Positions 9,771 through 19,899 of a stretch of DNA of 45,000 nucleotides are shown piece after piece (the stretch's first letter is position 1; the number at the start of each line of letters is the position of its first letter). Where the stretch lies: positions 141,196-186,195 of the forward strand of contig CAJNDS010002191.1 of assembly GCA_905221605.1 (NCBI GenBank), read 5' to 3'. A program made the translations under genes and the position numbers. This DNA is from Symbiodinium natans (Eukaryota; Sar; Dinophyceae; Suessiales; Symbiodiniaceae). The notes beneath the pieces were generated by a model. That model made no database searches. It was not told the origin of the DNA and was given only the letters and a program-made list of their open reading frames with translations.

Positions 9771-12700
9771 AGCTCCATTGCAGACCGGACTCTGAAGCTG
9801 CATGTGCGACATCTTTAATGTTTTGTGCCGCTCACACTCGTAGCCTCACTTAAGATGGCAAGCAAAGGTTAAGGGCCACGGCACGAGCTCTGCAGTGCTG
9901 CCAAAGGAGTCGCAATCTGGGCCCTGGCCAGGTGCCAGAGCCGAGATGTTGCAAAACGCAGCCATCACGGCCCACTCGCTGTACAGTTCGCAGAAGATCA
10001 GCAAGCCTCAGAGTCAGATCTGGAAGGGGTCGCATGACAAAGGGTCTAAAAGCAAAAAAAAGAAACAGCACAAATCGGAGCAAGCGGCTCTGAAAAGTAC
10101 AAGAGTGCAAGAGGGAGGGCACCGCGACCCGGTTCCAGGAGTTGTTGGCCCAGAAGAGCATCCGGGTTTTCTGCCAAGTTGTGGCATTCTGGAAGCGCTG
10201 GACGGCGGCAACGGCCTTGGCGTGCGCAATGGTTGGCCCAACTGCGTCATAAAGCTTCTCCAGCTCTTCAAGCTTCTTGCCCGTCTGATGGTAGAGAAGC
10301 CTTGAAAACAATGCTCGGGACAAGCGCCGCCGGCGTGAAATGAGGGTCCGGTACTCTATCATCAATATCTGCCAGACTTGCTTGCAGTCTCGACTGTATT
10401 TCCGCTCACTTGGCTCCTTCTGAGACTCCTGCTGATTGCTTTGGTCAACCACTTCCCGTAGCTCTGCGAGGTATGCTTTATGGCTCTTGTCAGCTTGCCT
10501 GGACATCACCAGGAGAACCATCGCCATCAACAAAGCTGTCCAATGAAGCACCGCTGGCAAGGAACCGGCCCAGTGCCATCGAGCAAGGTTTTGCAAGCCC
10601 TCCGCAGAAAAGATGCTGGCCGCTGCCGAGCAGAGGATCACTGCCAAGATGGTTTCAAGCACAAATGCAAACAAGGACAGATGCGTGGTTTCGCAAACTG
10701 CTTTCTCGCCATCCACTGCCAGGGTCGAAACACCGTCAGTCGACCAGCCAGCTTTCACATCCCAGAAAGCGCAGCTGCCGCTGCCTCTGCCTCTGCTTGC
10801 GCCTGTGAGATTTTCATTCACAGGTATGGAGAGCTGAAGTGGTGCAGGCAACGGCCCACTCCATTCCGTGCCATCCGCCGTAAACAGCACAACGCTCACA
10901 GGCGAACTGCCGAGCGTGGTGTTCGAGGCTCCCTGCAAGAGAGTGACAATCTCAGACTGCTGGCTGAAGTGGGCCAGTACCAGAGATGCAAGTCCGCCAT
11001 CGGCTGCAGCCAGCACCAGCACCCTTGGCAATGTCACTACCAGGTCACCATCGGAGATGGCGACCTGGCTAGTGTTTCCGGATGATTTGATGGCAGCAGC
11101 AACGGAGACGGTGCCATCAGCATCTTCGCTCCTGATCTCCACGACTTCCTCAACAGCATCAGCCGCCAACGCCACGGCACGCTGCGCCAAGCTGGCCTGC
11201 TGCGCTTCCAAGTCACGTATCGCCTCGGAAGCTGCCGCTGCCATCGCTCTGCTGGTGCTAGTGCGGCTTGTACTTGCTGTGCTTGTGGGTGCAGAGCTGG
11301 AGGTCGTCAAGGTGGCAGAAAGCAAAATGGTGGAGGAGATGCTGCTGGTCTTAGAAGTGGTCGTGGAGGCATTCGTGGAGGTGGCAGTGGCGGTAGTGGA
11401 AATGCTATCTGTAGAGGTGGTGGTGGCGCTGGAGGCGGGAGAGGAGGTGCTGCTAGATGTGGCTGTGCCGGTGCAGCTGGAAGTGGCAGTGAAGGTCGCG
11501 CTTGAGGAGCTGGCGGAAACCGTTGAAGTTGAACTTGAAGTTTCTGCGCTAGCGCTGAAGGTGGTGGTAGCACTAGACGTGGTGGAAGTCGATTTTGCTG
11601 AGTCACTCGATGTTGTTGAGGAACTCGATGTTGCTGCGTCACTCGATGGTGAGGAACTCGATGTTGTTGAGGAACTCGACGTTGCTGAGGCAGTCGACGC
11701 TGTTGCGGAACTCGACGTTGTTGACGCTGTTGAGGTCGAGCGGGTGGTGCTGCTGCTGCTCGTGGAAATGGTATTGGAGGCTGTGGAGGTGGTGCCGGAG
11801 CTTGTTCTGCTGGTAGTACTGGTAGTGGTGGAAGTGCTAGTAACCGTTGTGCTAGAAGTTGTGCTGGAAGTTGCTGTGGTGGCACTGGAGGTGATGGTGG
11901 TTCCAGACGTGGTGGGACTCGTTGAGGAGGTGGTACTGCTGGTGCTGCTAGTGCTGGTAACGGAACTGGTGCTGGAGGCTGTGGAGGTCGTGCTGAGACT
12001 TGTGCTAGTGCTGGCAGAGGTTGTGGATGTTGTGGTCGAGGTGCCTGTGGTGGTGGTGGTGTGGAGAGGCGCCAAGACGAGCAGGTCTTTGAGCCCAGCA
12101 TTCGAGAATGGGGACCAAGAGCCCGTCGTGCTGCCGACAATGACAACGTTGTTTGTGACATCCAAGTGTAGACTATTTGCCTCATCGACGGCGCCGCTGC
12201 CGTAAGTCGTGGTGCTATCCCACACTCCGTCGAGGTCCAGCTCCATCAGGAAGATGTCCCGAGTGCCGATGGCAGTCTGCCCGTGCAAGCTCCCGAGCGT
12301 GGAGCCACCAAGGAAGATCCGGCTGTTCACCGTATCCTCAGCAGGCACCCCAGGGACCAGATGTCATGGCCAGTGTGCACACATCTCTTCAGCTACATGT
12401 CCGGTAGACTGCGTGCCGGTGCTGCTTGCTCGGCAACCTCACAGCCCCTCTCTCTTTTTCTTCTCCCTCCCTCCCTCCCTCCATCCCTCCATCCCTCCAT
12501 CCCTCTCTCTCACTCTCTCCCTCTCTCTCCCTCTCTCTCCCTCTCTCTCCCTGTCTCTCCCTCTCTCTCCCTCTCTCTCCCTCTCTCTTCCTCTCTCTCC
12601 CTCTCTCTCCCTCTCTCTCCCTCTCTCTCCATCTTCTTCTTCTGCTTCTGCAGGGCTTGGGGGGCCCAGAGGATCCCTCGCGCCGAGGCGCGCCCAGTCG

Positions 12701-13571
12701 CACGTCCATCGTGACACCTCTTCTCGCTTCCCCGGGGGCGTGAAATCGTGCCCAGTTGTATGCGTAGAATGTGTATTCCCCCCAAAGAAGCCCTTACACC
12801 CTATCAGCACAAGATGAGGGTCTCCCTATTCTGGGCATCTTTCCCGTGTTAGGATTGGTCCATTGACCTTCCCCCAGTGAAGCGAGGTGAGAGATGCAGC
12901 CTTTCCCCCACTCTTGAACACGACTAAACACCCAAGTAACACACGACTACACTCACGTTTCCGGTTCGGCCGCTCCGCAGTGCTTTTCCTCCTGAAGCCA
13001 CACTCAACCTTGGCTGCAACGAAACCCTCCCCAACCTCAACCACAGCAAACAACCTTCCCGAAGCTTCCCCCCAGACCCGACATACAGCGTTTGAATTTG
13101 AGACAGGGTCTTCCCGACGGGTTTGACTGCGCTCATGCCCCTCAGTTGTGCTCGCCGCTGGCGCTCACTTTTTCTCTACCATCTGGTTCATTCCATCTGC
13201 GACGGCTCTCCCCCTCTGTGATCTTCATCCTTGTACTCTTCCGCCTTGAGCCCTTCCGCCACCTTCAGCGGTGCCAGTCCCACGACGTTCCAGGCGAAAC
13301 GAATCTTCCATCTGCTGCTCTCACCTGAGGGCGGCGCTCAGCGCCTCCGCTCTCTCACTTGGCTCACCGGCAGCTGCAATCTATTCCCAATGAGGATACC
13401 CCGCCTGCACCAGGTGGTTTGCGCGTGTGTGCCGATGCAACGCGCCTGTCTTCATACCAGACTGTGCCTGATTGCCACTCAACCTCCAGGAGTGTTTTGC
13501 TTCCCCCCTTTTTCCAGGAGGAGCCGAACCCCAGGGCGGGCGCAGGGGCCACTTGCCCCAAGAAAGAGAGC

Positions 13572-13605
<34 letters not shown>

Positions 13606-15585
13606 GAGAGAGAGAAAGTGAGAGAGGGAGAGAGAGCTGGGGGTTTCACATGAGACCGGGACTTCGGGCACGCCAGCGTGCGGGGGCCCTCGGGCCCTCA
13701 AGCCCAGCTGAAGAAGAAAAAAAGAAGAAGAAGAAGAGGGGCAGAGAGGGAGAGAGAGGGACAGAGAGGGAGAGAGAGAGAGAGCAGGATCTTGGAACGT
13801 GCGCGCCCCTTGGGGCAGCCTCCTCCGAGAGAGAGAGAGAGGGAGAGAGCAGCCTTTGCGGCCAAAGCGCTGCTTGCTCTTGGGCCATTGGAGCTGAGAG
13901 ATGTGCCTCCTAGTGCCCCCCCAATCCGATAGCCAGTAGCCTACCTTGAACTGCCTAACCGTCCAACCCCCCTCTCTCCTTCAAACTGTTGGGGTGACAT
14001 CGTGAAAACTGAACCTGCTCCTATCGTCCCCCAGACCGCAACTCTCACTCTCACTCTCACTCACTCGAACTCGCACTCTCACTTTCTTGCTCTCTTCTTC
14101 TGTTTCTTCTTCTTCTCCTCCTCCTCCTCCTTCTTCTTCTGCTGGGCTTGAGGGGGCCCGAGAGCTCCCCCGCGCACACGCGCGCCCGCGGTGGCCATGT
14201 TAGACTTGCCCGGGTCCCTTGTTGGTGTTTTCCGGTGGTGATACCTGCTCTCTCTCTCTCTCTCTCTCTTTCGGACCTCTCGCATGATTCTTTCTCTTTC
14301 TTTCGTTGGGTTTTGGGAATCTCCGCCCCGCACGCTCCACCCCCAAGACAAGATGCCAAAAAAACAACTCCTTTCGGCAAGTCAAGGCCCCAAAGAGCGC
14401 ATGCAAACCGGCCGGACATCTTACAATCAGATAAGACCCCACTTATCCCGACGCAGGCCAAGATTCTAAATCCATGCAATTACCAAGATCGGAAGCAGAG
14501 GACCCCAGCTGCTTGGACCATACGTGGCTTCCAGAGCTAGTCAGCTTCACCAGGAAAACATCGTCTGAGCCTGCGTTGCTGTAGCCAGGCCACGAACCTG
14601 TCGTAGAACCGTAGGGGTAGATGTTATCACTGGCGTCAACCGCCACTGCATATGCCGTTTCACCTGCGCTGGTACCTCGCTGATCCGTCCAGAGCCAATT
14701 TCCACTGCTGTCATACTTTGAGACCACCAAGTCAGAACTGCCTTGTGAACTATGGCCGTCCATGCTGCCGAGGGTATAGCCAGCCACAATGATGCTGTTA
14801 TTGGAGTCAAGTACAAGGCCGTAGACAACGTCGCTAGCCGTGCTGCCTCTCAGTCTGGTCCACTGCCACACACCAGCATTGCTGAACTTCATGACAAGCA
14901 AGTCCCATTCCCCCCCCGCGTGCGGCTGGCTGTCAACTGACCCCCCGGTGCATCCAGCCAACACCTCAGGCTGGTGCAGGGGAGCACAGGATACAAGGCA
15001 CGCCTAACGCACACAAGAAATACAAATCATCCGACAAAGAAGAAGACGAGCAAACTAGCTTCAAATCAATCACCTAGAAACTAAGTTGTCCAAGCTGTCG
15101 ATGGCCAGCTCGTGAATTTCATCGAAAGAAGTCCCCCCTCTCTGGACCGTCCACTGCCATGACCCTGCGGAATTGAACTTGATCACAAATGCATCAGTTT
15201 CCCCTTGGTTGCTTTGCCCATCCATCTGGCCTCGCATGAAACCAGCTACGAAAATATTGTCCGAAGAATCCACTTCCACTGCAGTTACTATCTCGTCCTC
15301 TGCGGTTCCCTTCTGCACGCCCCACTGATATGCGCCTGTGCTGCTCAGCTTTACCACAAAAAGATCGATTCCACCGGCGCTGGCGCCTAGAAAGTTTGCG
15401 GCTGTACGGCCGGTGACAATCACGTCCCCTGCAGAGTCACCTCTCGCGCATGTGGCAAAATCATCCGCGGTAGTCCCGCTTTGGTTGACCCAGTCATGCC
15501 ACATGCCGGTGGCAAATCTGCTCAAAACCAGAATCTGCGCCACAAACTTCAGAGGCATGGCAAAGAAGGAGTTGTCCAGTGTCAA
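9407..15585 (-). CDS. Large surface protein: SBBP propeller repeats, mucin-like stalk, GPS motif, multi-pass membrane region
   Basis: A multi-exon gene, probably continuing upstream. Order: propeller exon 15585-15082; propeller exon 14964 to about 14475; a large exon from about 12330 to about 10160; an exon near 10010-9883; and a last exon from about 9770 to the stop at 9407. The first parts carry SBBP-type repeats (DLFVVKLSSTGAYQW, DAFVIKFNSAGSWQW, DLVVSKYDSSGNWLW). Then come about 270 residues of mostly Ser, Thr and Ala, like a glycosylated stalk. A GPS motif follows: CAFWD, GWSTDG, a Cys, then THLSLFAF, with the canonical cleavage step after His-Leu. Membrane helices follow. Such proteins are cleaved but held together at the cell surface, as in polycystin or adhesion-receptor families. 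The function here is inferred from domains only. The exon 15082/14964 junction (GT-AG) restores DNLVLAGCTGGSVD. Confidence 0.8.
10160..12330 (-). CDS. Large exon: last propeller repeat, Ser/Thr-rich stalk, GPS motif, first membrane helices
   Basis: It starts with DTVNSRIFLGGSTLGSLHG, the tail of an SBBP repeat. About 11,260-12,070 encodes the Ser/Thr/Ala stalk. An Ala-rich helical segment (EAIRDLEAQQASLAQRAVAL) follows. The GPS motif lies at about 10,650-10,790 with THLSLFAF as the cleavage site. Hydrophobic segments LAVILCSAAASIF and LLMAMVLLVMS come next, then a basic cytoplasmic stretch with SRRRRLSRALFSRLLYHQTG. The lower exon edge is uncertain; the membrane-like frame changes near 10,160-10,010. 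Confidence 0.8.
12463..14285. repeat. Cluster of polypyrimidine/polypurine tracts with a shared GGGCTTGAGGGGGCCC element
   Basis: CT-rich tracts at 12463-12650, 14040-14150 and 14250-14275; GA-rich tracts at 13563-13640, 13705-13790 and 13826-13850. Three of them adjoin a similar GC-rich core: CAGGGCTTGGGGGGCCC at about 12650, TGGGCTTGAGGGGGCCC at about 14143, and an inverted copy at about 13685-13715 (GGGCCCTCAAGCCCAGC). The cluster fills the intron between the propeller exon ending near 14,475 and the large exon at 12,330 of the GPS gene. Open frames here read Leu-Ser, Arg-Glu or Lys-Arg repeats and are not genes. Confidence 0.85.
14470..14964 (-). CDS. SBBP beta-propeller exon of the GPS protein
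   Basis: About 160 residues with three propeller units: DLLVMKFSNAGVWQW, DLVVSKYDSSGNWLW and DVFLVKLTSSGSHVW, each followed by the Asp-Ser-x-x-Asn-Ile/Ile-Val-Ala-Gly-Tyr blade pattern. The upper edge (14964) is exact; the lower edge is not, because candidate donors after LGSSAS or SDLG are both possible. Confidence 0.85.
15082..15585 (-). CDS. First visible SBBP propeller exon of the GPS protein
   Basis: About 160 residues. Blade motifs include DVIVTGRTA, DLFVVKLSSTGAYQW, DNIFVAGFMRGQMDG and DAFVIKFNSAGSWQW. The lower edge at 15082 is a GT donor; the 117-base intron (15081-14965) ends in AG. The true upper edge probably lies near 15,500 (WHDWVNQSGTTADDF). No earlier exon with a signal peptide was found, so the start of the gene is missing from this model. 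Confidence 0.8.
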
Positions 15586-15639
15586 TGTTGAAGGGCCAGG
15601 TTGTTTCGACTTTAAAGTTCTGGTTCGGTGTCTTGAAGA

Positions 15640-16600
15640 GTAAACAGCTGTGCTTTTGAAGTCTACACAAGTACTGTCTCAAAGTTCACGGTGCAAGCAA
15701 GCACCTCTCTTGGCTATGTGAGCCTTACAGAAAGGATGCTTCTCTGCGTGCAACATGCGGCCTGTTGTTCGCTACGAGCTCCTTGGAGTATTGGGCAGGG
15801 TTTTGGCTGAGCCACCTTGGGATCACACCCTTTTTCACCCTCTATGCCAGGTTCTCTGCCGCCGGCTCGCTCAATATCATCTGGGTCTTTGATCTGTTTC
15901 TAAGCTTACAGTAACTGCCGCTGAAAATGTTACATGGACGCTCTTTATCAACAGGCTCTCAGTGCAAAAGATGGGTCTTGTTCATGGTTGATCTCTCCTT
16001 GTTCGCCTATCTCATATCTTGGTCTAAGCATCCGGCATTGAGATACATGCGAGACAAAGTGGAGACAACAGTCCCAGGCGAGCGCCGCGGCATCTAGTGT
16101 AGAAACAAATGGGAAACGAACGGGATACAAAGGAGATGGGAGGCAAACGGGGGAAAAACATCCCAAACGGACCTCACAATCCAGGGTCTCTCTGCTTTAC
16201 AAAGGCAGACAATAGGACACAAACGGCCGACATCAGTCCCAGACGGGCGTTGCAGCATCGAGGGTCGAGACAAAGCGGAGACACATCCGCGACTTTAAAA
16301 AAAATTACCGTGAGTACTCCACATGGACGTCACAGAAACCCGTTCTTTAAAGGGCAAAGGCGAGCACAACAAAAGCTAGCCTCCACACTCCACACTCAAC
16401 CACACATCCACACTCCACAACACACCAACACCACCACACTCCACCCCCCAACTCACACCCCACACCGCCACACATGCGCTCACGGAGACTGCGAATCCAC
16501 CACATCCGCCGAAGCGCTCACAAACCGCGAGTTATATCGCAACGACACGCATCTATCGCCACCCACCCCCCACCCCACCCCCCCACAAATTCACCCAATA
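15640..16600. other. Intergenic region with an AC-rich tract
   Basis: No gene motif recognised on either strand. An AC-rich stretch (16385-16475) consists of imperfect CACTCCACA and ACACCACCA units. This is the gap between the 3' end of the hydrolase-like gene and the first visible exon of the GPS gene. Confidence 0.5.
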
Positions 16601-16603
16601 GAT

Positions 16604-19600
16604 TCAGGACCCCCCTAGACTCACTAACTGTTTCCTGATGCACCTTCCGAACTTGCTGCGCAAGCAACGTGCACAGCTCCTTGCCTTTCTGCTCTTCTGA
16701 CTGCCATAAAGTTCGCAGGCCAGGCACATAGCCAAGCCACTCCTACAACAGTGGCAAGGCAGAAGGAACTCGCAACTTTGCGATGCCCGTCCTCGGCGTC
16801 CAGGCGCTCCTACAGGATTGTCATCACGAAAGCACCGCCGAATCTGACAGATGTGACTTTCACGGGCTTCTCTCCTGTGCAAGCATAGACCGCCAAGATC
16901 GCATGATAGTCAGCTCTGGACACTGCGGAACCATGGCAGCATCGCACAGGCGCGGTAAGGTGTCCCACAGTTTTAATGACCTTGTGAGATTTGTGGGCCA
17001 TAGCTGGCGGTGTCGGACAAGACTGGAATCTTCAGTCGCCTCCCAACCTCCCAACGACAGTTCAACACCGAGGCACTCCATGTTATGCTTGTCGCCAAGG
17101 CGGGTATGTCCGCGACCCAGCACTCCACTGTTCGCAGTGTAATACAAGAAGCAGCTGTTGCCAGATCCTGCTCAAAGGATCAAAATTTCAAAAGGGCGCA
17201 CTCTCAGCAATACAAGTCAAGTTCAGTGACTTCAGTGACTACGGCCGACCTGAGCGCATGAGTGCTTCAAGATCTTCTCTTCTGTACTGGTAGTACTCAT
17301 CATTGGAACCATGCGCCAAGATCACCCTGCTGCCTGGACAGCATTGCTATAACATGCTATAACCTTGCTCCCACACTGGCACAGAAGACGTTGCTTGCCC
17401 TCAGTGCCTTTCGGAAGGCTCGTCAAGGTCGGGTGCCTGCCATTGTCTTCCAAGAACAAGGCAGACAACTCAGGTGCTGAACTCAAGTGCTGAGTGGAGA
17501 CACATAAGGCGCGGAAAAAAAAAAAAACTCTCTGCCCGCAGCTGGCCTGTTGATGATCAACGTGGGTCCAGCCCACATTCCTGCCTGCCACGCCGCAGTG
17601 ACATAGGCACCGCCCTTGGAGGCACAGACGAGCAAGTGCGGCTCGAACTCGTCGATGGCCTGCTTGAGCACCTGCCAGCTGACCAAACTTGAGGGCCAAG
17701 AATGCAAAGATATCACGGGCCAAGAGCGACTCAGCGTGACAGCCCATGACTGAGCAGAAGGCTGGCAAGTAGTGAAAGATCGGGAAGGCAGGCGACTCTG
17801 GGTTCGGCAGTTCGAAAACCCAACGAACCTTGAAGACCACAATGGAGTTACACAGCAGCGGAAGGCGGGGAAGGCTTGCACACATATTGAACCGCATTGA
17901 ATTCATGCCGTGATTCTTGAAAGCCTGCTGCTTCCAGGAGCTGGCCTGTCGGGGAAACATCAAGCAGGCATCGTGATCGATATTGATTGATGTGATATTT
18001 GTTGAGGCCTCGGGCCGGAGGTGTATAGGTTGTCAGAACAGGCACCCCCCTCCAAATCCTCCCCCACACCCAAAACCATTTTTCGGACCCATGGGTACCC
18101 CCCCCCCCCCCCCCAGGAAACCGGGGTCCGCAAGCGGACGGTTCGCCAGCACCAACGCAGTTGAGGCCCCTCCCAGCAGGCCCCCCCCCCACCCGCCCCC
18201 CTACCCCCACCCCCTGCCCCCCTCCTTCCCCCCCCCCCCCCCCAACCCACACCCTTTTCCCCGCCAAAGCCGGTGTGAGCACGGTTGGGACGCATTACAT
18301 TGAACCAAAAAAGCCCGAAGCCCTCCCCCTCCCCCTCCCCCCTTCCCCCCCCACCCCCTACGATCAATCCAAGCCGAACCGTCTCTTGAACCCTAAACCC
18401 AAAAAAACCCTAAACCCCAAAGCGTGAACCTTGAGCCCTAAGCCCTCAATCCTAAACTAACAGCGACTTGGGCGCTGCGGAATCACCATGCTCACGCGGA
18501 TGCGCTGGGCCGGGCCGAGGCGGGTCGCGTAGCGTTAAAATTACGGAAAGCGGTGTGTTGGGGCCCATTCACCCATCCTTGCTGCGGATTCAGCTCACGA
18601 CCAAAGCCAGGACCAATGATCAGCACACGCTGATTGCTTCTCTCGTACTCGGGTGACTGGAGAGTAGGCTTATCCTGAGCAGGTGCCGGCACCAAGCGGC
18701 ATGGCTGCAACATCCTGCAACAGCTCTTTGATGGCATAGAAAAACAATATGTATATGTGTATATATACACACACACATTATTGGGCCACGTCACCTTGTT
18801 CGTGGGGCTTGCGGGCGGCGAGGCGCGTTGGCTCGAAACTGGCGTCCCATCAAAATCAGCGTTGGGACCCTGCACATCGGGAACTCTGAGGGTCGCGATG
18901 ACCGCGTGCGACGAACTGGGCCTGACAGAGCTGGACACCTGTGATCCGGTGCTGCTGGTTGGCGTCACGGCATTGTGGTCTTCATCCGAATCCCCCTTCG
19001 ACTGCACTGGCTGTGGGGTACTGACATACGCAGGACTGGGCGGAGCATCCGGTGGGACATCTGGCTGTCTTGCGCTGGCGGCGGTGGATGTCGACAAGGA
19101 TTTGTGTACCGAGTCTTCCTCATCTGGCTGCGATGCGTTCGTGGAGGCGGCGTCAACGACTTGCTTGGCGTCGGAATTAGAGGAGGGAGTCGCTTGGACA
19201 CCATCCGGCCGCCTCACGACCAAGCTGATCAAATCCGGTGTGAGCCACCTGGCGTCCGCGGTTGCTTTGCAGATGTGGACTGGGAGTTGAACAGAACACG
19301 TGGAAAACTCGTGGAAAGCAGCTAAGGTCGAAGCCGGAGCGCACCATTTGCTGAGATCAAGATCGATCCCGCTGGTAAGCTCGAAGTCCCAATCGACAGT
19401 GGCGAGGAAAGCACTTGGTTAACCACAGCGCCGACGTCCCAAGCATTTGTGCCGTAGTTCCAGACGTCGAGTACATCTCCCTCAGCAAAGCCCACCTGGT
19501 CCACCTGGTGTTCGTGTCGTGTCTCTCCCCCAAATTTCAATAAATTTCAGCACTCCCCGGATTCTGCATTGCAAACCCATGCAAACCCATGCGCCTTCTC

Positions 19601-19741
19601 ATCGGACTCTTCCTTTGGGTTAACATGGTCCACCTCGTCAGGCTTCCTGGCATCCTGCCCCGGCTTGTCCAGGCCAAAGAAGGAGGACATGGCCCCCAGC
19701 CTCGAAAGAAGCATGATGCCAAGGACCCTTGCCAATGCCAA
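16604..19741 (-). CDS. Alpha/beta-hydrolase-like protein with Tudor/SH3-like and Ser/Pro-rich N-terminus, multi-exon
   Basis: Pieces in coding order: a start exon near 19741-19580 (SSFFGLDKPGQDARKPDEV); FAEGDVLDVWNYGTNAWD near 19500-19330, like a small SH3/Tudor barrel; a Ser/Pro/Thr-rich linker at about 19232-18830; RVLIIGPGFGREL near 18650-18575; VFELPNPESPAFPIFHYLP near 17836-17767; an exon at about 17672-17550 with LLVCASKGGAYVTAAWQAG; HPTLTSLPKG near 17440; YYTANSGVLGRGHTRLGDKH near 17144-17066; LPRLCDAAMVPQCPEL at about 16962-16858; WLGYVPGLRTLWQ at about 16745-16620. The Ser-Lys-Gly-Gly turn after a hydrophobic strand looks like a nucleophile elbow, and the late His fits an alpha/beta hydrolase. 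I recall similar proteins of unknown substrate from dinoflagellates. The enzyme activity is inference. Confidence 0.65.
17550..17672 (-). CDS. Putative nucleophile-elbow exon of the hydrolase-like gene
   Basis: Encodes about 40 residues: AIDEFEPHLLVCASKGGAY, then a helix rich in Ala, Trp and Gly and the strand GPTLIIN. The strand-turn-helix order and the Ser in CASKGG fit the nucleophile elbow of alpha/beta hydrolases, although the first Gly of the usual Gly-x-Ser-x-Gly is Ala here. The next bases are a run of T on the minus strand, probably the start of the intron. Confidence 0.6.
18040..18460. repeat. Poly-C/CCCCAC tract followed by degenerate CCCTAAA telomere-type repeats
   Basis: Long C runs (about 18,099-18,115, 18,181-18,243 and 18,324-18,355) make the minus strand strongly G-rich. 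From about 18,388 to 18,460 come ACCCTAAACCC, ACCCTAAACCCC, GCCCTAAGCCC and TCCTAAAC, degenerate telomere-type units in the orientation opposite to the block at 20.34 kb. The tract falls in an intron of the hydrolase-like gene. Confidence 0.85.
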
Positions 19742-19899
19742 CAGACCGGGCCGGTCAAATCGCTTGAGTCACGTGGGCAATGCCGAGGAGCATGGTGGAG
19801 AGCGACGTGTACCCGCCAAGCTTGGCGATATCCTGCCAGGTTTCGGGCTGATTAGATATGGATCGGAGTAGACGGGTAGCTAGGAACATGGCAAAGCCC

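Noticed and set aside
11307-12185. 292-codon minus frame rich in Pro, Gln and Arg
   Set aside because: It is a second reading frame of the same stalk exon; the Ser/Thr frame connects to the propeller and GPS motifs.
10868-12205. 445-codon plus-strand frame rich in Val, Leu and Glu
   Set aside because: It is the antisense shadow of the Ser/Thr-rich stalk exon of the GPS protein.
12389-12810. Arg/Glu- and Ser/Leu-repeat frames in the CT tract
   Set aside because: Low-complexity read-through inside an intron.
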